Below, one piece after another: positions 25,501-38,729 of a DNA stretch of 64,000 nt. The stretch's first letter is position 1. Every line of letters begins with the position of its first letter. Position numbers and translations under genes: made by a program. The notes beneath the pieces were generated by a model, which was not told where the DNA came from, made no database searches, and saw only the letters and a program-made list of their open reading frames with translations. The stretch comes from Stichopus chloronotus (taxonomy: Eukaryota; Echinodermata; Holothuroidea; Aspidochirotida; Stichopodidae), in the NCBI GenBank assembly GCA_021234535.1, contig SFZH01000008.1, positions 1,054,001 to 1,118,000 on the forward strand. The letters run 5' to 3'.

Positions 25501-27684
25501 AAACGAGGCTTGCTATACAGTAAAAGCAGAGACGCCCTCTATATCATAATGAGGCTTTCAACGTTACAGTTCGCTCTTTTGCTAAGCAATCTTGATTACA
25601 TTACGACACTGGCGTAGTATCCAGGATTTTGTGATATAGTGGTGGTGGCAATTGTTGGCGACGAAGAGTCAGGCTCGGGCTGTGCAAGAACGTGTCCCAA
25701 CATAACTTTTCATCGTTTTTGCAAGGGGGGGGGGGGGGCAAGGGGCAAAGAGTAAAATAAGTGGGATACAGCAGTCATAACAATATCGTAATAACAATAT
25801 CTAAGCAGAGTATGACCATATGTTGACCCCGAGCGTGCCAGAAACTTTTTGGATACAAAGACCACCTAGATCTCAGGAAATGGTCTTTTCCGGGCTCGAA
25901 GTTAGCTCCTAGAAATGGTACTGTTAGTACTTTGAATAGGAAACAGTACTAAATGATCTTCGTTATTACGAAATTAAGGTTACAAAGCAGGCTTAATATT
26001 ACAGGTATACCAAGTATTGAAAAGAACGTTTTCAAAATAAAAACCGCTCTCAGTCGCTGTTGACGCAAAACAACGGGGAAACGCAATGATAATGCTCGGA
26101 AAAGGTAAGTTCAAACGAAGTTCAAAAGGGTGATTACAACTTACTTTAACCGTACAACTTCGCTCGCAAGCGACAATGATGTCTTAAAGGTTGCATAAGT
26201 TTTAAAGGGGGTCATTGAGTTGATGATGATAAATGTGTGAGGTTTTTGTTAAGTGAAAACACATAACAATGCTTAAAGCTAGCATAATTAGTCAAGTCTT
26301 TAAATCCAGTGCTTGTGAAAAACTTAATTTGCTTCATTTTTACCCTAAAGAGTACTGACTGTATGCATGTGAATTAGTACTTGTGTGAAAAGTGTCTGGT
26401 CACGAATTTTTAAAGCCCAAATTAAATCGTTAATTATTCATTAATGTTCCTTTGTATGTGCCACATAAGCATTATCTTACTTTGCCCATTTGTCATTAGT
26501 ATGTGAAGTTAACTTGAATTTCATGACACAACTTAATGTGTCTCTACAAACTGTGAAGGATGAAGAACATTCTCGCACAACGTTCACTTTAATCAAAGCA
26601 GCCAAACACATGCACTTATTTTCTTTTCTTTTTAGTGGGCAAGGAGGGGGGGGGGGGTAATTTCAGCTTTCCGCAGCAATAATCCCTAAATTTGCCAAAT
26701 GACTACTCATTTTACCGACTGAGCCATGTCTGGGGTGTCACACTCCAAATTGTTACATCCTAGGATTCACTAGGGGAGGGGTGTCTCTTCTCTTTGGGAA
26801 AGATTTACTCCTAGAGGATTATCAGATGCCAAATGGTGGCCAGTTTGTTCATACTATCTTTCTTCCGTCATATCTGAAATAACGACGATACCGCCGGAAA
26901 TAAGGGTCAACAACTGGAATAGAAAGTTGCCCGCATCTCCGCATATTGTTTATGCAAATGACGTAAAAACAACAACTATCACATGATAAACGGCGATCAA
27001 CAATGCTTCAGACAAACTTCTTACCACTTGACAAATTGGAGTTTCTCCGTGACAGGCGCTCGATCGCACAGTGTAAAATGAGATGAGGATCCTCGTGTAA
27101 TTCATCTTACATTGAACTTATACAGTTAACACATATAGGAGCAGCGTTTCTATCCTTTGTTCAAGTATGGTTGACAGTGTCGGGGGGGGGGGGGGAGGAG
27201 GGCGATCTGCAGGAGTTGGGGCTTGCATGCGAGGGGTGAAAAAAGTTGAAGGGATGTTGGAGGGGGTCTGTATGTGAAGGATGACAAAGACACCTGTTGC
27301 CACCTACTCGCCCCCTTCCCAATCCCCACTATGCACTGGACATTCGATTGTTTATCAACAAATATGATTGGATTTGGTAGAATAAATACAGAGCACCAAC
27401 CGTGCAGAAACTGAAACTTCATTGGTTACTTGGAGGTAATGTTTGAGGGTACTATCACATAACAAGTTATAAAACATCATTAGACTGGTTTCACAATAAC
27501 ACTGTGAAAACTTTTTTTTTTTTCTCTAATTTCTACTGATTTATATTTATTAGTTATAGTGTAGAAGGGTTCCTGGTCACACATTTCCCAAAACCAGAAT
27601 TAAATCACTCATGAGTGTTCATTTGAATGTGACAAACGTTACCCCTCTTAGTCTGACCATGGACCTTCATATGACCTTGGATCA
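25501..27684. other. Intergenic, no gene seen
   Basis: The stretch contains poly-G runs at 25725-25738, 26646-26657 and 27182-27195. A GGCGTAGTATCCAGG motif near 25613 resembles the ends of the GGCTACGGGCCTG repeat family seen at 30.7-32.0 kb. No supported coding feature. Confidence 0.5.
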
Positions 27685-27855
27685 CAATAGAGGGACAAAA
27701 GGAGAGACAAAGTAGACAGAGAGAGACAATCGACAAACACACAGATAGACAGACAGAAAAAAGTACAGACTAAGGGACAGACAGTCGATGGACGCGGAGA
27801 CACAGAGGGAAGGGAAGGAGAAGAGGGATAAACAGACAGATAGACAGATAGTGAC
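27685..27855. repeat. Degenerate GACA/GAGA purine-rich microsatellite
   Basis: The plus strand is a run of AGACAGA, GAGAGAC and AAACAGACAGATAGACAGATAG words. The Ser/Leu/Cys-rich minus-strand frames across it arise from this composition. Confidence 0.85.
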
Positions 27856-28094
27856 GGTGTCGGGTCGCAATAACTCAAACATCTGTTAGCCGTTAGGCTG
27901 ACCTAAAATTGACACTCAACTTGGTTGTGGTCGTGCGACTTACTGACCATGGTTTGTATGTGGGTGTGGCTGTATGGAGAGGAGTTTGGAGGGGGGGGGG
28001 GAGGGGTTAACCACATCAACATTGTATACATTCCTTGGCGGTGCAAAAAACTCTGAAGAGTTACATAAACAACAGACATATTAGGAAGTATCGC

Positions 28095-28140
28095 ACGGTT
28101 TTAATTCAATTCAAAGGACTTTATTTCAACCTCCTTGAAT
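28095..28140 (-). repeat. Possible LINE 3' tail on the minus strand
   Basis: On the minus strand GAAATAAAGTCC is followed by a GAATTGAATT tail, the same layout as the tail at the left edge of the window. It is a fragment only, with no enzyme frame. Confidence 0.3.
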
Positions 28141-29745
28141 ATGAAAATTAATATCATCACAATAATACGTAATGCAAGAGATCGGGAGTGGTATCAAGAT
28201 GCTCACCAGAGCCGTACCATCCCTACACAAAAGAAAGCAAAAAATCGTATTTACAAAATGAAAAGTAAAAATGGCAAAAAGGTGTCCACACACAAAAGAA
28301 ACCTATCGCTTAAAGTTCATAATGAAACATTACTTTTGGCATTTTAAGTTTGAACGTATGCAGTGTCTTTCTATTTTAAATCATGGGTGTCCAAGGAGTT
28401 CCATAGTTCTCCAGACTTCGAAGTGAGAAGGTAACTTTTGAAGACGTAAGTCGAGCACAGATTGTGTGCAAGTTATTTGAGGAACGGCTTAGGTATGAGT
28501 GCATGCTGTTATAAATGTAAAACGGACGGAGATGTCATATTTCAACCAGATGAAAAAAACTACAGAACAACAATTTAAGCCATGTAAAGTGTGAACATTC
28601 ATATTAGGAAAGGGGGAAGGGTGGTGACGATAGCCTACATCAATGTATAACGAATTGCTCTTTTCTATCATGTAAAGGAGGTTGTAACAGTAGAATCGGG
28701 AGGATGGACGACTTAGCTCCAACAAGAAAGGGGAGGACTAAAGGTATGTTTAGCCCAAAGTCCAATATTTACCTAGTGAAAGAAAGAAAAAGAAGGAATA
28801 TCTTATTGTGGTTCTTTTGTCATTTCAACCCTATCTGATATGAAACACCATTTTTTGTATATTTTTTTTTCTCTCATTAATTGAGAAAATGCAGAATCAG
28901 ATCCTTATTTCAAAGCAGGGTGAATTCAGCTTAAAAGTGCCGTTTTCGGCGATTTGGTTTTTTTTTAAAACAAAACATTTTCTTGTACGTTCCTCGACCA
29001 CCAATGGTGGGTCCCCTTTAGATAGTCCCGCCAGCACTCACTTCCTCCCCCCCCCCCCCCAAAAAAAAAAACACCTCCAAATAGTTGCTTTCTTTCGGTG
29101 AGCCTGGTTTGTGACCTGGAAGAGCAAACGCTGTTCCAAACAATTAAAAACAAATGTACACATTATGCTTCCAATATCAGATAATTTTCTGGTCGATGTT
29201 GTTTTCTAAAATTTTTTGATTGTGTATGCGAAAAAGTAGTCCAGCAATCAAAACGACAACAAATTTTAAGTCAAAACTGATGACTTTCAACAGTTGAGAA
29301 AGAATTCAAAGATCAATAAAAAAAGAACGAAGGCAACCCCCCCCCAAAAAAAACTACATTTACAGACAGAGAGATAAAGCAAGTGGAAGTGAGATTAATC
29401 ATGGGATGAAATAATTTGTAAACGATGTGTAATTATGAGGTAACTCGGTAAGTCTCGGCTTCTTTTTCATCTTTGGGAAGCAATTGCTAGACTCTTTATT
29501 ATTTTAGACTATTTATTTTCATTGTGCCAAACGCGTTTCCAGCTGATTCCTTTCAAATTGGTCTGCTATCATCAGAGCACAGAAAACGGTCGGCAGAGTA
29601 CTGTAAAGCAATCAGTGACACTTCCACGAGGGTAGGGGGGAGGGTCAAGTCACCATATATAGAATTACGTTAAAATGGGTCATGTTACATCAACTCTCTT
29701 TTTTGATTCCTTGCAGAAGGCAGAGGAATCTATGCGATGGTGATG

Positions 29746-29800
29746 TCGTGTGTGCGTGTGTGTGTGCGTGCGTTTTCGGCGCCTACCGGGGATATTCGTT
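29746..29800. repeat. (TG)n microsatellite joined to a GGCGCC-containing repeat end
   Basis: TG/CG dinucleotides (29746-29772) run directly into GCGTTTTCGGCGCCTACCGG. The reverse complement of this junction occurs at about 37650-37695, with one base difference in the shared core, so both are copies of one repeat family in opposite orientations. Confidence 0.7.
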
Positions 29801-30144
29801 AGGATACACACCCGTCAACTGGGGTTACGCCGCGAAACGGGGATATCCCCGATTTTAAGAGCACCAAATCCTTACCAATCACGGTCCTAGTAATACCGCC
29901 TGTGGTTCTTGGAACGATCCGGGCAGGTTCCCCGGTTACCTGATTTTTAACGCATTTGAGTGTAAAAATGTGTAAGTGCTGCAAATTACGATTTCGATAC
30001 ACAAAGTGTAAGGCTGTTACACAACATCCAATTGTGACTCCCCGCTTCCCGCGCTTATTTCGCAAATTCGTGTGTGTATTGTCCGAGCGACAACAATTAG
30101 CAAGATAGGTTTTTCTTTCGAGCCATGTTTGTGAATAAGTACAA

Positions 30145-30350
30145 TTTTGATTAATTTTTTTTAATTTTAATTAACTTTAATTACAAAATTTAAATAAAAA
30201 TTCGATTAATCAAATTATAGATTTGTTTAATCAGGTAATGAACTTGATTAATTAAATTAATCAACTTGATTAATCAAATTAAGTAAATGTGATTATCAAA
30301 TTACTAATGTGATTAATTTAATTATGAAGTTGTTTAATCGGATTACAATT
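30145..30350. repeat. AT-rich degenerate array of GATTAATCAAATTA words
   Basis: The region is built almost wholly from the words GATTAAT, TTAATCA and AAATTA. It has many short palindromes and loose tandem structure. No coding potential. Confidence 0.75.
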
Positions 30351-30683
30351 GCATTTCTTTCCATATTTGTAATGTATGAAAAAAAAAATCCTGATAGAAC
30401 TTCGTAAAAAAAATATTAATCTATGTAAATTACACAGTAGATCTTTAATGTTTATACTTCTGTGATTTATGTGCTGTGTTGAGTCTGCCTATACCCCTGT
30501 GTTAGGTTACGATAAAGCTCATAGGCTTAAACCATTGTGGATAGTGTGCCATGTTAAAACAAGTATTTACTTCGCCTAGAATCAGTTTATTATAGTACTA
30601 GAGATACATGATTATTGCGTGGAGTCATAGGACTAAGTTAAGACCAAATCTAGGCTATACTTAATTATTACACAGTCCATTAT

Positions 30684-32024
30684 CAGGCCCGTAGCCAGCC
30701 CATGTGGAGGGGTGGGCCTTTTTTCCAAGCAGTGGACCTTTTTTTTCCAAATAAGGAAGCGACTGGCTGGTGCTGTAAGCATGCAGTTGCTAGGGGTCCG
30801 GAGGCATTTTCCGGGGATTTTTTGAAATCTGATTTGCCGCAATCTGGAGGATTTTAGAGGACTACATAAGAACTTGTGTCGTAGACAATTTACATAAATA
30901 GTAGACACAAGGGCGTAGCCAAAATATGTCAATGGGGGGTGCGAACTCTGAAGATTATTTAAGCGGAGCGCCACCGACAGTTGGCGCGGAGCGTAAAAGA
31001 AAATTTTGAGTTTTACAAACTCCTAGATGGCCGGAAATAGCCCTTCTCAAATCTTTTCAGTTGCATGAACCCAGCCTTAAAATATAGATCTCATGTCTAC
31101 AATTTCTCAATTACTGAGAAAACAATTAGTCTGTGAAAAATGATGCAATGCCGAGATGTGCATTCAAAGAAACGTTTGGCTCTACAAACCACTCAGATAG
31201 TAGAAAACGGCCCTTCCTGGGTGTTTTACATGCATACATACATGCTCCCAACCCTAAATTCCACCGCTGCCTTGGTAGACCTGCCGCATAAATTGAGGAA
31301 TTACTATTTAAGGATATCGCGGGAAAAAAGCGAAAATGAGATCAAACAGGGTCGCCCTATTCGCCCAACTTTCCGTGGCTATGTCTATGCGCCTGGGTAT
31401 TTCTGGCGAAAACCTAAAAAAAAAAATAATACCACAATATGGCCAAGGTGAGGGGGGGGGGGAAGGGACGTCGCCTCTTTCGCCCCTCCTTGGCTACGGG
31501 CCTGAGTAGACACTCTTTGGTGATCGTAGCGGCTTGGGCAGGGCTTAAAATGTACCGACTGCACCCGACTCAATTGAACATATTTAATCGGGCCCGGCGA
31601 CGGCTTACGACACAACTGAACTTTAGTCGTGGAACCGGTCACACGACCACAGCAGACGCAATGGGTGGTCGCCGTTGTGTCGCAGGTTGTTGTGGCAGTG
31701 TGTCCCTGGCTTTGTATTGTATCTATAGTTCAAATATCCACAGCCACAATGACATAACCATGCATGCGCGTTTAGGAGCTTATTATCACATCACCCCACT
31801 TAGTACATGTGGGGATGAGATATTGTGGTCAGTTTGGGCCTGTATATATGACATAAGTGGAAAGGTTTTATCTTCCTGCCAAAAGCGAACGGAAATTCGG
31901 CCTCAATATGTAAAGATAAAAAATACATCATAGCTGACCCTTCAGACACAGGGCTGGAAAAATGACCTCCCTCAAGTTGGGGTGGGTCTTTGGAACGCTC
32001 CGACCCCCTCTGGCTACGGGCCTG
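30684..32024. mobile_element. Repeat element with CAGGCCCGTAGCCAG termini
   Basis: The left end CAGGCCCGTAGCCAG (30684-30698) is the exact inverse of the right end CTGGCTACGGGCCTG (32010-32024). ATTAT flanks both sides (30679-30683 and 32025-32029), a plausible 5-bp target duplication. A related element is nested inside (30909-31504). No transposase frame was found; frames through the ends are repeat products. Confidence 0.6.
30909..31504. mobile_element. Nested 596-bp element with a 9-bp target duplication
   Basis: A perfect 9-bp direct duplication, AGTAGACAC, flanks the element (30900-30908 and 31505-31513). The left end reads AAGGGCGTAGCCA and the right end TTGGCTACGGGCCTG, imperfect inverted relatives of the surrounding element's termini. 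It contains a G11 run (31452-31462). A 9-bp duplication fits Mutator-like DNA transposons, but a retroelement cannot be excluded. Confidence 0.75.
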
Positions 32025-32477
32025 ATTATAGTTTATCTTAGACTGCATGTCTAACTTGGTTGTTAATTTGTGTACATGGTAGGTTTTAAAATCCTGCAAT
32101 TGAGCAATTTAGCGGCCGAGCAATAAATGTTGCAATATGTTCCACATACCTCAGTTGGGACAATAAATGGTATTAGAGCCCTTACATATGACAATAATTT
32201 CTTATGAACCATTAACCTCTTCTCACAGTATCTTTTTAAATACGCCTCTCATAGGCTGAGTAGACTAGAGCTGAGCAAATATTTCAAAAGTTGAAAGGAA
32301 TTAAGCCAAGCAAATGGTGGTGGAAGGGGGAGACAAACTGTTGTGCATGTGTATTTCAGCTGTAAAATTGCAGGGGATGATGGGTGACTAGGCGGCCAGA
32401 GGTTATCTTAATTAAGCACTGTGAAAGTACTAAAATGTTCCCGATTAATGAAGGGTAAAGGTTGAGCTTAGGCCCCT

Positions 32478-32700
32478 AACCCTGGTTGTTTTATACAAGG
32501 AAATTCTCTCAAAAGTTTTGATGTCTTTCAATTAAAAATGATGCAGCACTTTCCTGTTGAATAATAAGCATTCTTGGAATCAAGGAACACAACCCTGGTT
32601 GTGGATAAAAGGGAATTCTCTCAAAATTTTTGATGTCTTCAATTAAAGATGATGCAGCACTTCCCTGTTGAATAATTAGAATCCCTGTTTTCATTTTACA
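32478..32700. repeat. 113-bp tandem duplication
   Basis: Two adjacent copies start at AACCCTGGTTG (32478 and 32591). They share AATTCTCTCAAAA, GATGTCTT and GATGCAGCACTT with scattered differences. Confidence 0.85.
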
Positions 32701-32870
32701 CATGTTCTGCCTACTCTTTTACTGTTACAACTATACGAGATGAGTACATTACAATGATGCATGATTAAAAATAACAAGATCATTTGTATTGTATATTTGT
32801 CATCTCTTACATCAAATAAGGTACTCATTATGCAACAAAATGCAAACTTAGTACAAGGAAATATGAATAT

Positions 32871-33990
32871 GAGGCTGACGTCAAACTGTAGCACTGCCAC
32901 GGTGCCACAGTCTGGCAATGACAGCTGGTTTGCTCACATCACTGTTATGTGCGTACATGTCATATGGACGGTATAACAAATCCCCAGTTCCCTGTGATAT
33001 AATAAGGATTTATCCCCGTTTTCTGTGTATTACTTCAACTGTGTGTTCTGTGTTCTCTGTACTGCTACACTAGATACAAGAGATAAGAAATATCGTGATA
33101 ATTTTGTGATATCAAAAGGTTTTTGCAGGTCGGTAGGGAAGGGGGCATACATACATTTGCTGCAAATGTGGAGCTGGCGTCAAATTGTAGCACTTCCACC
33201 GTACCACAGTGACAGATGTTTGCTCACATCACTATTGTCTGTGTTAAGATAACAAATCCCCAGGTCCCTGTGAAATAATAAGGAATTATCCCCGTTTTCA
33301 GTGTACAACTTCAACTGTGTGTGCTGTGTTCTCTGTAATGCTACACTAGATATGGGAGACAGCATCATCGTTTTGTGATATCAAAAGGGGAAATTTAACC
33401 ATTTTTGTAGGTCGGTAGGGAAGGGGGAACAAATACATTTGCTGCAAATGTGGAGCTGGCATCAAATTCTAGCACTGCCACAGTACCACAGTGACAGCTA
33501 TTTGCTCACGCCACTGTTGTCTGTGTCAAGATAACAAATCCCCAGTTCCCTGTGAAATAATAAGGATTTATCCCCGTTTTCAGTTTACAACTTCAACTGT
33601 GTGTTCTCTGTACTGCCACACTAGATTTGGGAAATTAGCAACAGCATGATCATAGTGTGTGATATCGAAAGGTAAAATTTAATCATTTTCTTAGGTCGGC
33701 AGGGAAGGGGCATACATATACTGTATGTTGGCTGCAAAGGTGGAGCTGGTGTGGAGTGGGAGGAGTAGGAGCCGGGAGAGGATTAATAGCATCATGCACC
33801 CGGAAAAGATGTAAAAATATTTTTGTATCAAATTGCAGTACAGTTAAACTTGTATTAAATTTATACAAAAACATGAATGAACCTGGAATCAACCTGTGTG
33901 GCACCGCCACAATTCCATTTTAATATTGAACTCAGTTTGCTCACATTACTGATGTCTGTGTCCTATAGATACTGCACATATCCCTATGTT
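32871..33990. repeat. Satellite-like tandem array, unit about 282-300 bp
   Basis: Unit starts at GAGSTGRCGTCAAA lie at 32871, 33171 and 33453, and a decayed start lies at 33743. Each unit contains AACAAATCCCCAG, AGGAWTTATCCCCGTTTTC and GGTCGGTAGGGAAGGGG. The fourth copy is interrupted by unrelated sequence (about 33755-33890) and then resumes to about 33990. Non-coding. Confidence 0.9.
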
Positions 33991-35198
33991 GCTGATTGAC
34001 GTGTGGAACTATGACTAAAAGAGAGTGGCCAATTATCATTGACTCTTGAGACACACATTTAAACGACGCTTATATTGTTGCCTAATTGGTGCTGTTTAGC
34101 TTTGTAGGAAGTTCATCACTAGTCTAGGGTACAATCCTCTGACTTAGCAGGAAAACTGCAACATGTCGTAATTTAACATGTACAGAAGGATATTTGGATA
34201 ATCCATTTGCATGGATATGCAGGCAAAATGCTGTCAGGTTTCTGCAATAATTTGCTTGTTTCTCTTTTTACTACATCTATAGCAGATGCGTATTACAATA
34301 GGGATGACAATTACAATGACACTTATCAATCAGTAACACCCAAGGAAGAAACAGAAAAAAAAAACACCTTGATTCTCTCAGAAGTTTCAGTGGTTGATCA
34401 TCACTTAAAGCACCACATAGCTGCACTACAGCTGATCTGAAATACAGTAATAGCCAAGTGCAAGAATTTGGAACCATGTCTTCACAATTGAAAGTAGACC
34501 AACACTAATTGCGAATAAAACATTTTGTGGAAGGGGGAAGGAGATTGATAATGCTTACCCTATTTTGATTGCTTCTAAATTGAGCGTTTGTTAGATTATT
34601 TTATTACAGAAAGATTGATCTTTGGTGGATAGGTGATATAGAGTTGAATACACCCACTTTTTTCACTTTTTGAAAGGGACTCATTAAAAAGGAAAAATGA
34701 CTATCTATAGATCGGAACAGCTCTAACACATTTAGCACATATCAAAATCGAAATGAACTTTCTGCACTCTTTTCTTTTTTGGTTCGAGGAATTTCTTTTT
34801 CCTTTGTTGATTTAAACAGTTTAGGCAATAGTGTTGGTCTTTAGCGTTTGCTTTGTTACATGTATTTCTTAAATTATTGAATTAAAATATATGGGCTGGG
34901 GCAGGCAATCGATTAAAAGGTATGTGTCTTTGACTTTACACACATTTCTAGGAAAGAGGTAAGCTTAACAGACAGTCAAAAGTGCAATTTATTACTCAGA
35001 ATGTATGTAGTAGGTTTGACAATAGTCTCAGTATCAACATATGCTAGTAATGAATAAAATTTCTTCTCCCTTTTCTTCCTCAATATTCTACCAGTCTTAA
35101 AGACATATTCAAGTAACAATTGAAGGGATTCTTCAATGGAAGAGAACAATTTTCCACAGCAAAAATTTCAAACCCCATGTCTACATATTTATCCAAAC
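33991..35198. other. Intergenic, no gene seen
   Basis: Only short frames without recognisable similarity occur. No repeat boundary was identified. Confidence 0.45.
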
Positions 35199-35828
35199 TT
35201 AAAGGGGAAATCAGGGTTTGCCTGAAAAGTTCACTTTTGATGATTTTTCTTTCTAAACTGATTGTTCACCGAGATATAGACACGTCGGGGAGGTGTTTGA
35301 AGGTAGACGAAATGGTAATTATTGCGTTCATTACTGTTGGGTGCGAACTCTTAATATTTGTCGGGTACAAAAAATAAACGGATGATGTACAAGACAAGAC
35401 AGCTTCCTCTATACGATGACCAATCACAGCGTAAGACTGAGATGACATCATATGAATAAACATAACCGAATGTTTAAGGTTCTCATGCTGTTTGTGCATT
35501 GCTCAAAGCTAAGTAAACAAGAGTTTAATGATAGTTGATGATACATACAGCACCCGTAGGCTACGTGTGAAATAGGAAGCCCCACCTCCTCATACCTTGA
35601 AAAGGCGATAGTATTGAATATTCATATTTGATTCAATGAAAATGGATGTTACAAACTTTCGGAGTTCTTCACCGATTTTTTTTTTTTGCAAATTTGCCTC
35701 GTTTCTGAAATTGTCCACATGTTTTGTGAAAATCTTGATCATATTTGTTAGTTATAACTCATTGTACGATACCGGTGGGGAATCGTAGTGAAATCAATTG
35801 TGAAAATAAACCCTGACTTCCCCTTTAA
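35199..35828. mobile_element. TTAA-ended MITE, second family (630 bp)
   Basis: The terminal inverted repeats at 35199-35219 and 35808-35828 match at 20 of 21 bases, begin TTAAAGGGGAAATCAGGG and have TTAA at both outer ends. The ends resemble those of the 12348 and 38730 elements (shared TTAAAGGG, AAAT, AGGG), but the interior and length differ, so this is a sister family using the same target. No transposase frame. Confidence 0.8.
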
Positions 35829-37640
35829 GATCCAATTGTCGTTTGAAGAAAGGCTGCCCTAGTCAAGAAAGATTTCCGGTTGCATCTACTTAAGGTTTAA
35901 GAAAATGCCACGTAACAGTGGCAAATAAGTTGGTTTCCTTTGAAATTGAAGCCCTCATTTAAGTAGTTGACACTAGTGAACATGTAGACTGAGTCGATTG
36001 TAGTTCTACTTACAATATTGCAGAAATGAGTCACACCCCTATTAAACTATTGTGATTTTTTTAAGAAGAGAGAAAATTATTCCTACTTTTTCTAACATAT
36101 CAATTTTTTTCAGGGGCCTATCCCTTTACGTTTTGGGACAGTTGTTTGTATGTTCTTCCTGCATATTTTGATTGAATAAGTTCAATACTGCATTCTGCTC
36201 TAATGGATTAAGATGAACATAAATAGAGGACATTGTACCTTATGGGAGGGTGATATGAAATATTTGAATTTTAGACATAATTTCAAGAAAGTCAATTCAC
36301 ATTTGTTTTCGATTTTAGCCTTTGTTGCAGATGTAATAATTTATCATTATAGTTGGAAATGAAACCTTTCCATGTGACCCCCCACCCCTTCTGTGTGCGT
36401 ACATCATGCAGCCAGTTGTTTGCTGTTGTCCTTATTGTACATCAAGTTGGTAGTGTTTTTGGCAAAAAAGAATGTATACATACCAGTTATATTACGCAAT
36501 AGATGAAGTGTGTACTTAAAGAAAAGGGCGCACATGATTCAGACCTTGAATTTTACTTATTGTATGGTGCAAAGCAATCACATTAGTGTAGAGAAAACTT
36601 GTGGCATAGATATGTTACAACTTCATGTGGGATGAATTTTTTCATCAAAATTGGCATCTTTTCACAAGGTCAGTCCAGATTGAAATACATCCGATTACTC
36701 ATTGATGAAAACCAAATCTTACTGCACCCGGCAGGGATCAAACGTTAAACCTATTAGCTAAGGTTCATTGCTTCAAATGTCACGAACTTTACCTACTTGA
36801 CATTAGCATCGGTACAAAAACAAATGAGCCAGGTTGCCCAATTGTACATTCAGTTACATGTCAACAAGGAAGTCGATCTCTTTTTTTTTTTGTAACTGTG
36901 TAATATCTTGTACTTTTTCTAGTTGGTACATTGTTATATATGATTCTTGAAGTAGGCCTTTTGCCGTTTTATATGATCCTTCATGTTGTTGCTTTTGTCT
37001 ATGTTCCTTTGTTGGTAAAATAAAATTTGCGTCTCAGAAAGGAACAAACATGGCTTTCAGTCTTTTTGCATGAATGTAGAGTGTATATGGAGAGTGTACT
37101 TTCTGGTTTCTTTCTAACATTTTCTTTGTGCTTGCTATTGATGTATGAGATATAAAGTTTTCCGCTCTCCAATCCAAAAATAAAATATGGCAAAACAAAC
37201 AATAGTACAATTAAATAGGTTATGGAAATGTGACATCATCATTAGGATACATATTCAACTCATTGCACTGTAAATGGCACAATATATATACCTTGTTAAT
37301 TGACTAACTTCCACACTATGCAACTGATTTGATACAACACATTATACCCCTCACCACCGAGCAATGATACTATCATTGAGCCATGTGAGACTTCATAAAT
37401 CTCTAGTTACACATCATGTTGTTTTCACAGTAAAATTGGGGATATGGCAATTTATCCCCACTTTCATGTTAAAAAAAAAATGTGTTATCCCCACATTGCA
37501 TGCACAGGTCCGAACCAAGAAAACAAAACTTTTCTCACTTTTGCATATGATAGTGTACGATGGCAGCCTCCACAAATGATGAAACTGAGCAAACATTATT
37601 GAAAAGTCGCTTAGAACAAAAGTCCCCGGTTAGCATGCGT
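35829..37640. other. Intergenic, no gene seen
   Basis: No coding or structural feature that I can support. Confidence 0.45.
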
Positions 37641-37649
37641 ACAACTTGC

Positions 37650-37712
37650 GTCCCCGATAGGCGCCGAAAACGCGTGTGTGTGTGTGTGTGTATGGGTGTA
37701 TGTGCGTGTGTG
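37650..37712. repeat. (TG)n microsatellite with GGCGCC repeat end, inverse copy
   Basis: CCCCGATAGGCGCCGAAAACGCG runs into (TG)n. It is the reverse complement of the 29770-29795 junction apart from small differences. Confidence 0.7.
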
Positions 37713-37724
37713 ACGCCTGCTTGT

Positions 37725-38240
37725 AAACACGATATCTAAAGAAGCGTAACTCTGAGTGATCTCATACTTGGCATGTAGATTGCCCTTATTGAGTAGATGA
37801 TCCCTATTGGTTTTGGTGGAGGTCAAAGGTCATTTGGGGTCAACAGGGGTCAAATTGTGAAAACCTTGTAAACACGATATCTCAAGAAAGGAAGTTTGTA
37901 GAATCTTATGTTTAGTATGTAGTTGTACCATGTTGAGTAGAGGAACCCTATCGTTTTCAGTGGAGGTCAAAGGTCATTCGGGGTCAACAGGGGTCAAATT
38001 GTGAAAACCATGTAAACACGATATCTCAAGAAGAGAAGCTTGAGCAGATGTCATACGAAGTGTGTAGGTGTATCTTATTGAGTACAAGGGTCACCAGAGG
38101 TCAGAAGGTAAATACCTTGAAAATTGAGATCTCATAGTTAGGGTGTGGATTGCCTATATCGAGTAGATGATCCCTATTTTTTTTGGCAGAGGTGAAAATG
38201 GGAGGTCAAAATGTGAAAATCTACAATATTTAAAGAACGG
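37725..38240 (+). repeat. 144-bp tandem array containing GGTCA direct repeats
   Basis: Units share GTAAACACGATATCT, GATCTCATACTTGGCATGTAG, TTGAGTAGATGATCCCTAT and GGAGGTCAAAGGTCATT. Equivalent points in the first two units are 144 bp apart (37820 and 37964); later units decay. Each of the first two units carries a perfect AGGTCAAAGGTCA (37820-37832, 37964-37976) followed by GGGTCAACAGGGGTCA. A diverged stretch of the same family reappears at 39415-39700. Confidence 0.85.
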
Positions 38241-38729
38241 TCTTTCTAGTGAATTTTATACTTGTAATGTAGAATCCTCTTGTTGATTTGAGAACTTCTT
38301 TTAGTACATACCAACATTGTCTCTTCGATAACCATAAAGAAAAGATGAAGACAACATTAAATTTGGTATCAAAGATTATTATTTGGCAAACCTTATGCGA
38401 CTGTCCTCATAAGGACATGTGAGCATTCATGAATTGTAAATTGGAATTGATTAAATATACCACGGGCTATTAGCTTTATAAAAAGAACTAAATTACTGAT
38501 AATTTGGATCAAATACCCTTGAGCGTGCATGAACTGTGATTGCTTAATTGAATGAATCAAATTGTAACTGACCCACCTCTGTTCAAATTGGCCACTGTTA
38601 TCTGACATAATTTATCACAGTTGACTGCCAGTAGAAACCACAATGCCCAGAATAAATCATACAGTCTGTTGAGCCAGGTGCACAATGGACTTAACCATTT
38701 ACTGTATAAACAGTGTCTCAGTTTAGCCC

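Noticed and set aside
31439..31933. 164-codon plus frame
   Set aside because: It starts in a poly-G run inside the nested element, crosses the element's boundary and resembles no protein.
31385..32099. Minus frames containing QARSQGG and QARSQRG
   Set aside because: The motif is the translated terminus of the dispersed GGCTACGGGCCTG repeat, not a protein feature.
32871..33990. CRISPR-like array
   Set aside because: The repeats are about 290 bp, diverge evenly and have no short spacer structure; the genome is eukaryotic.
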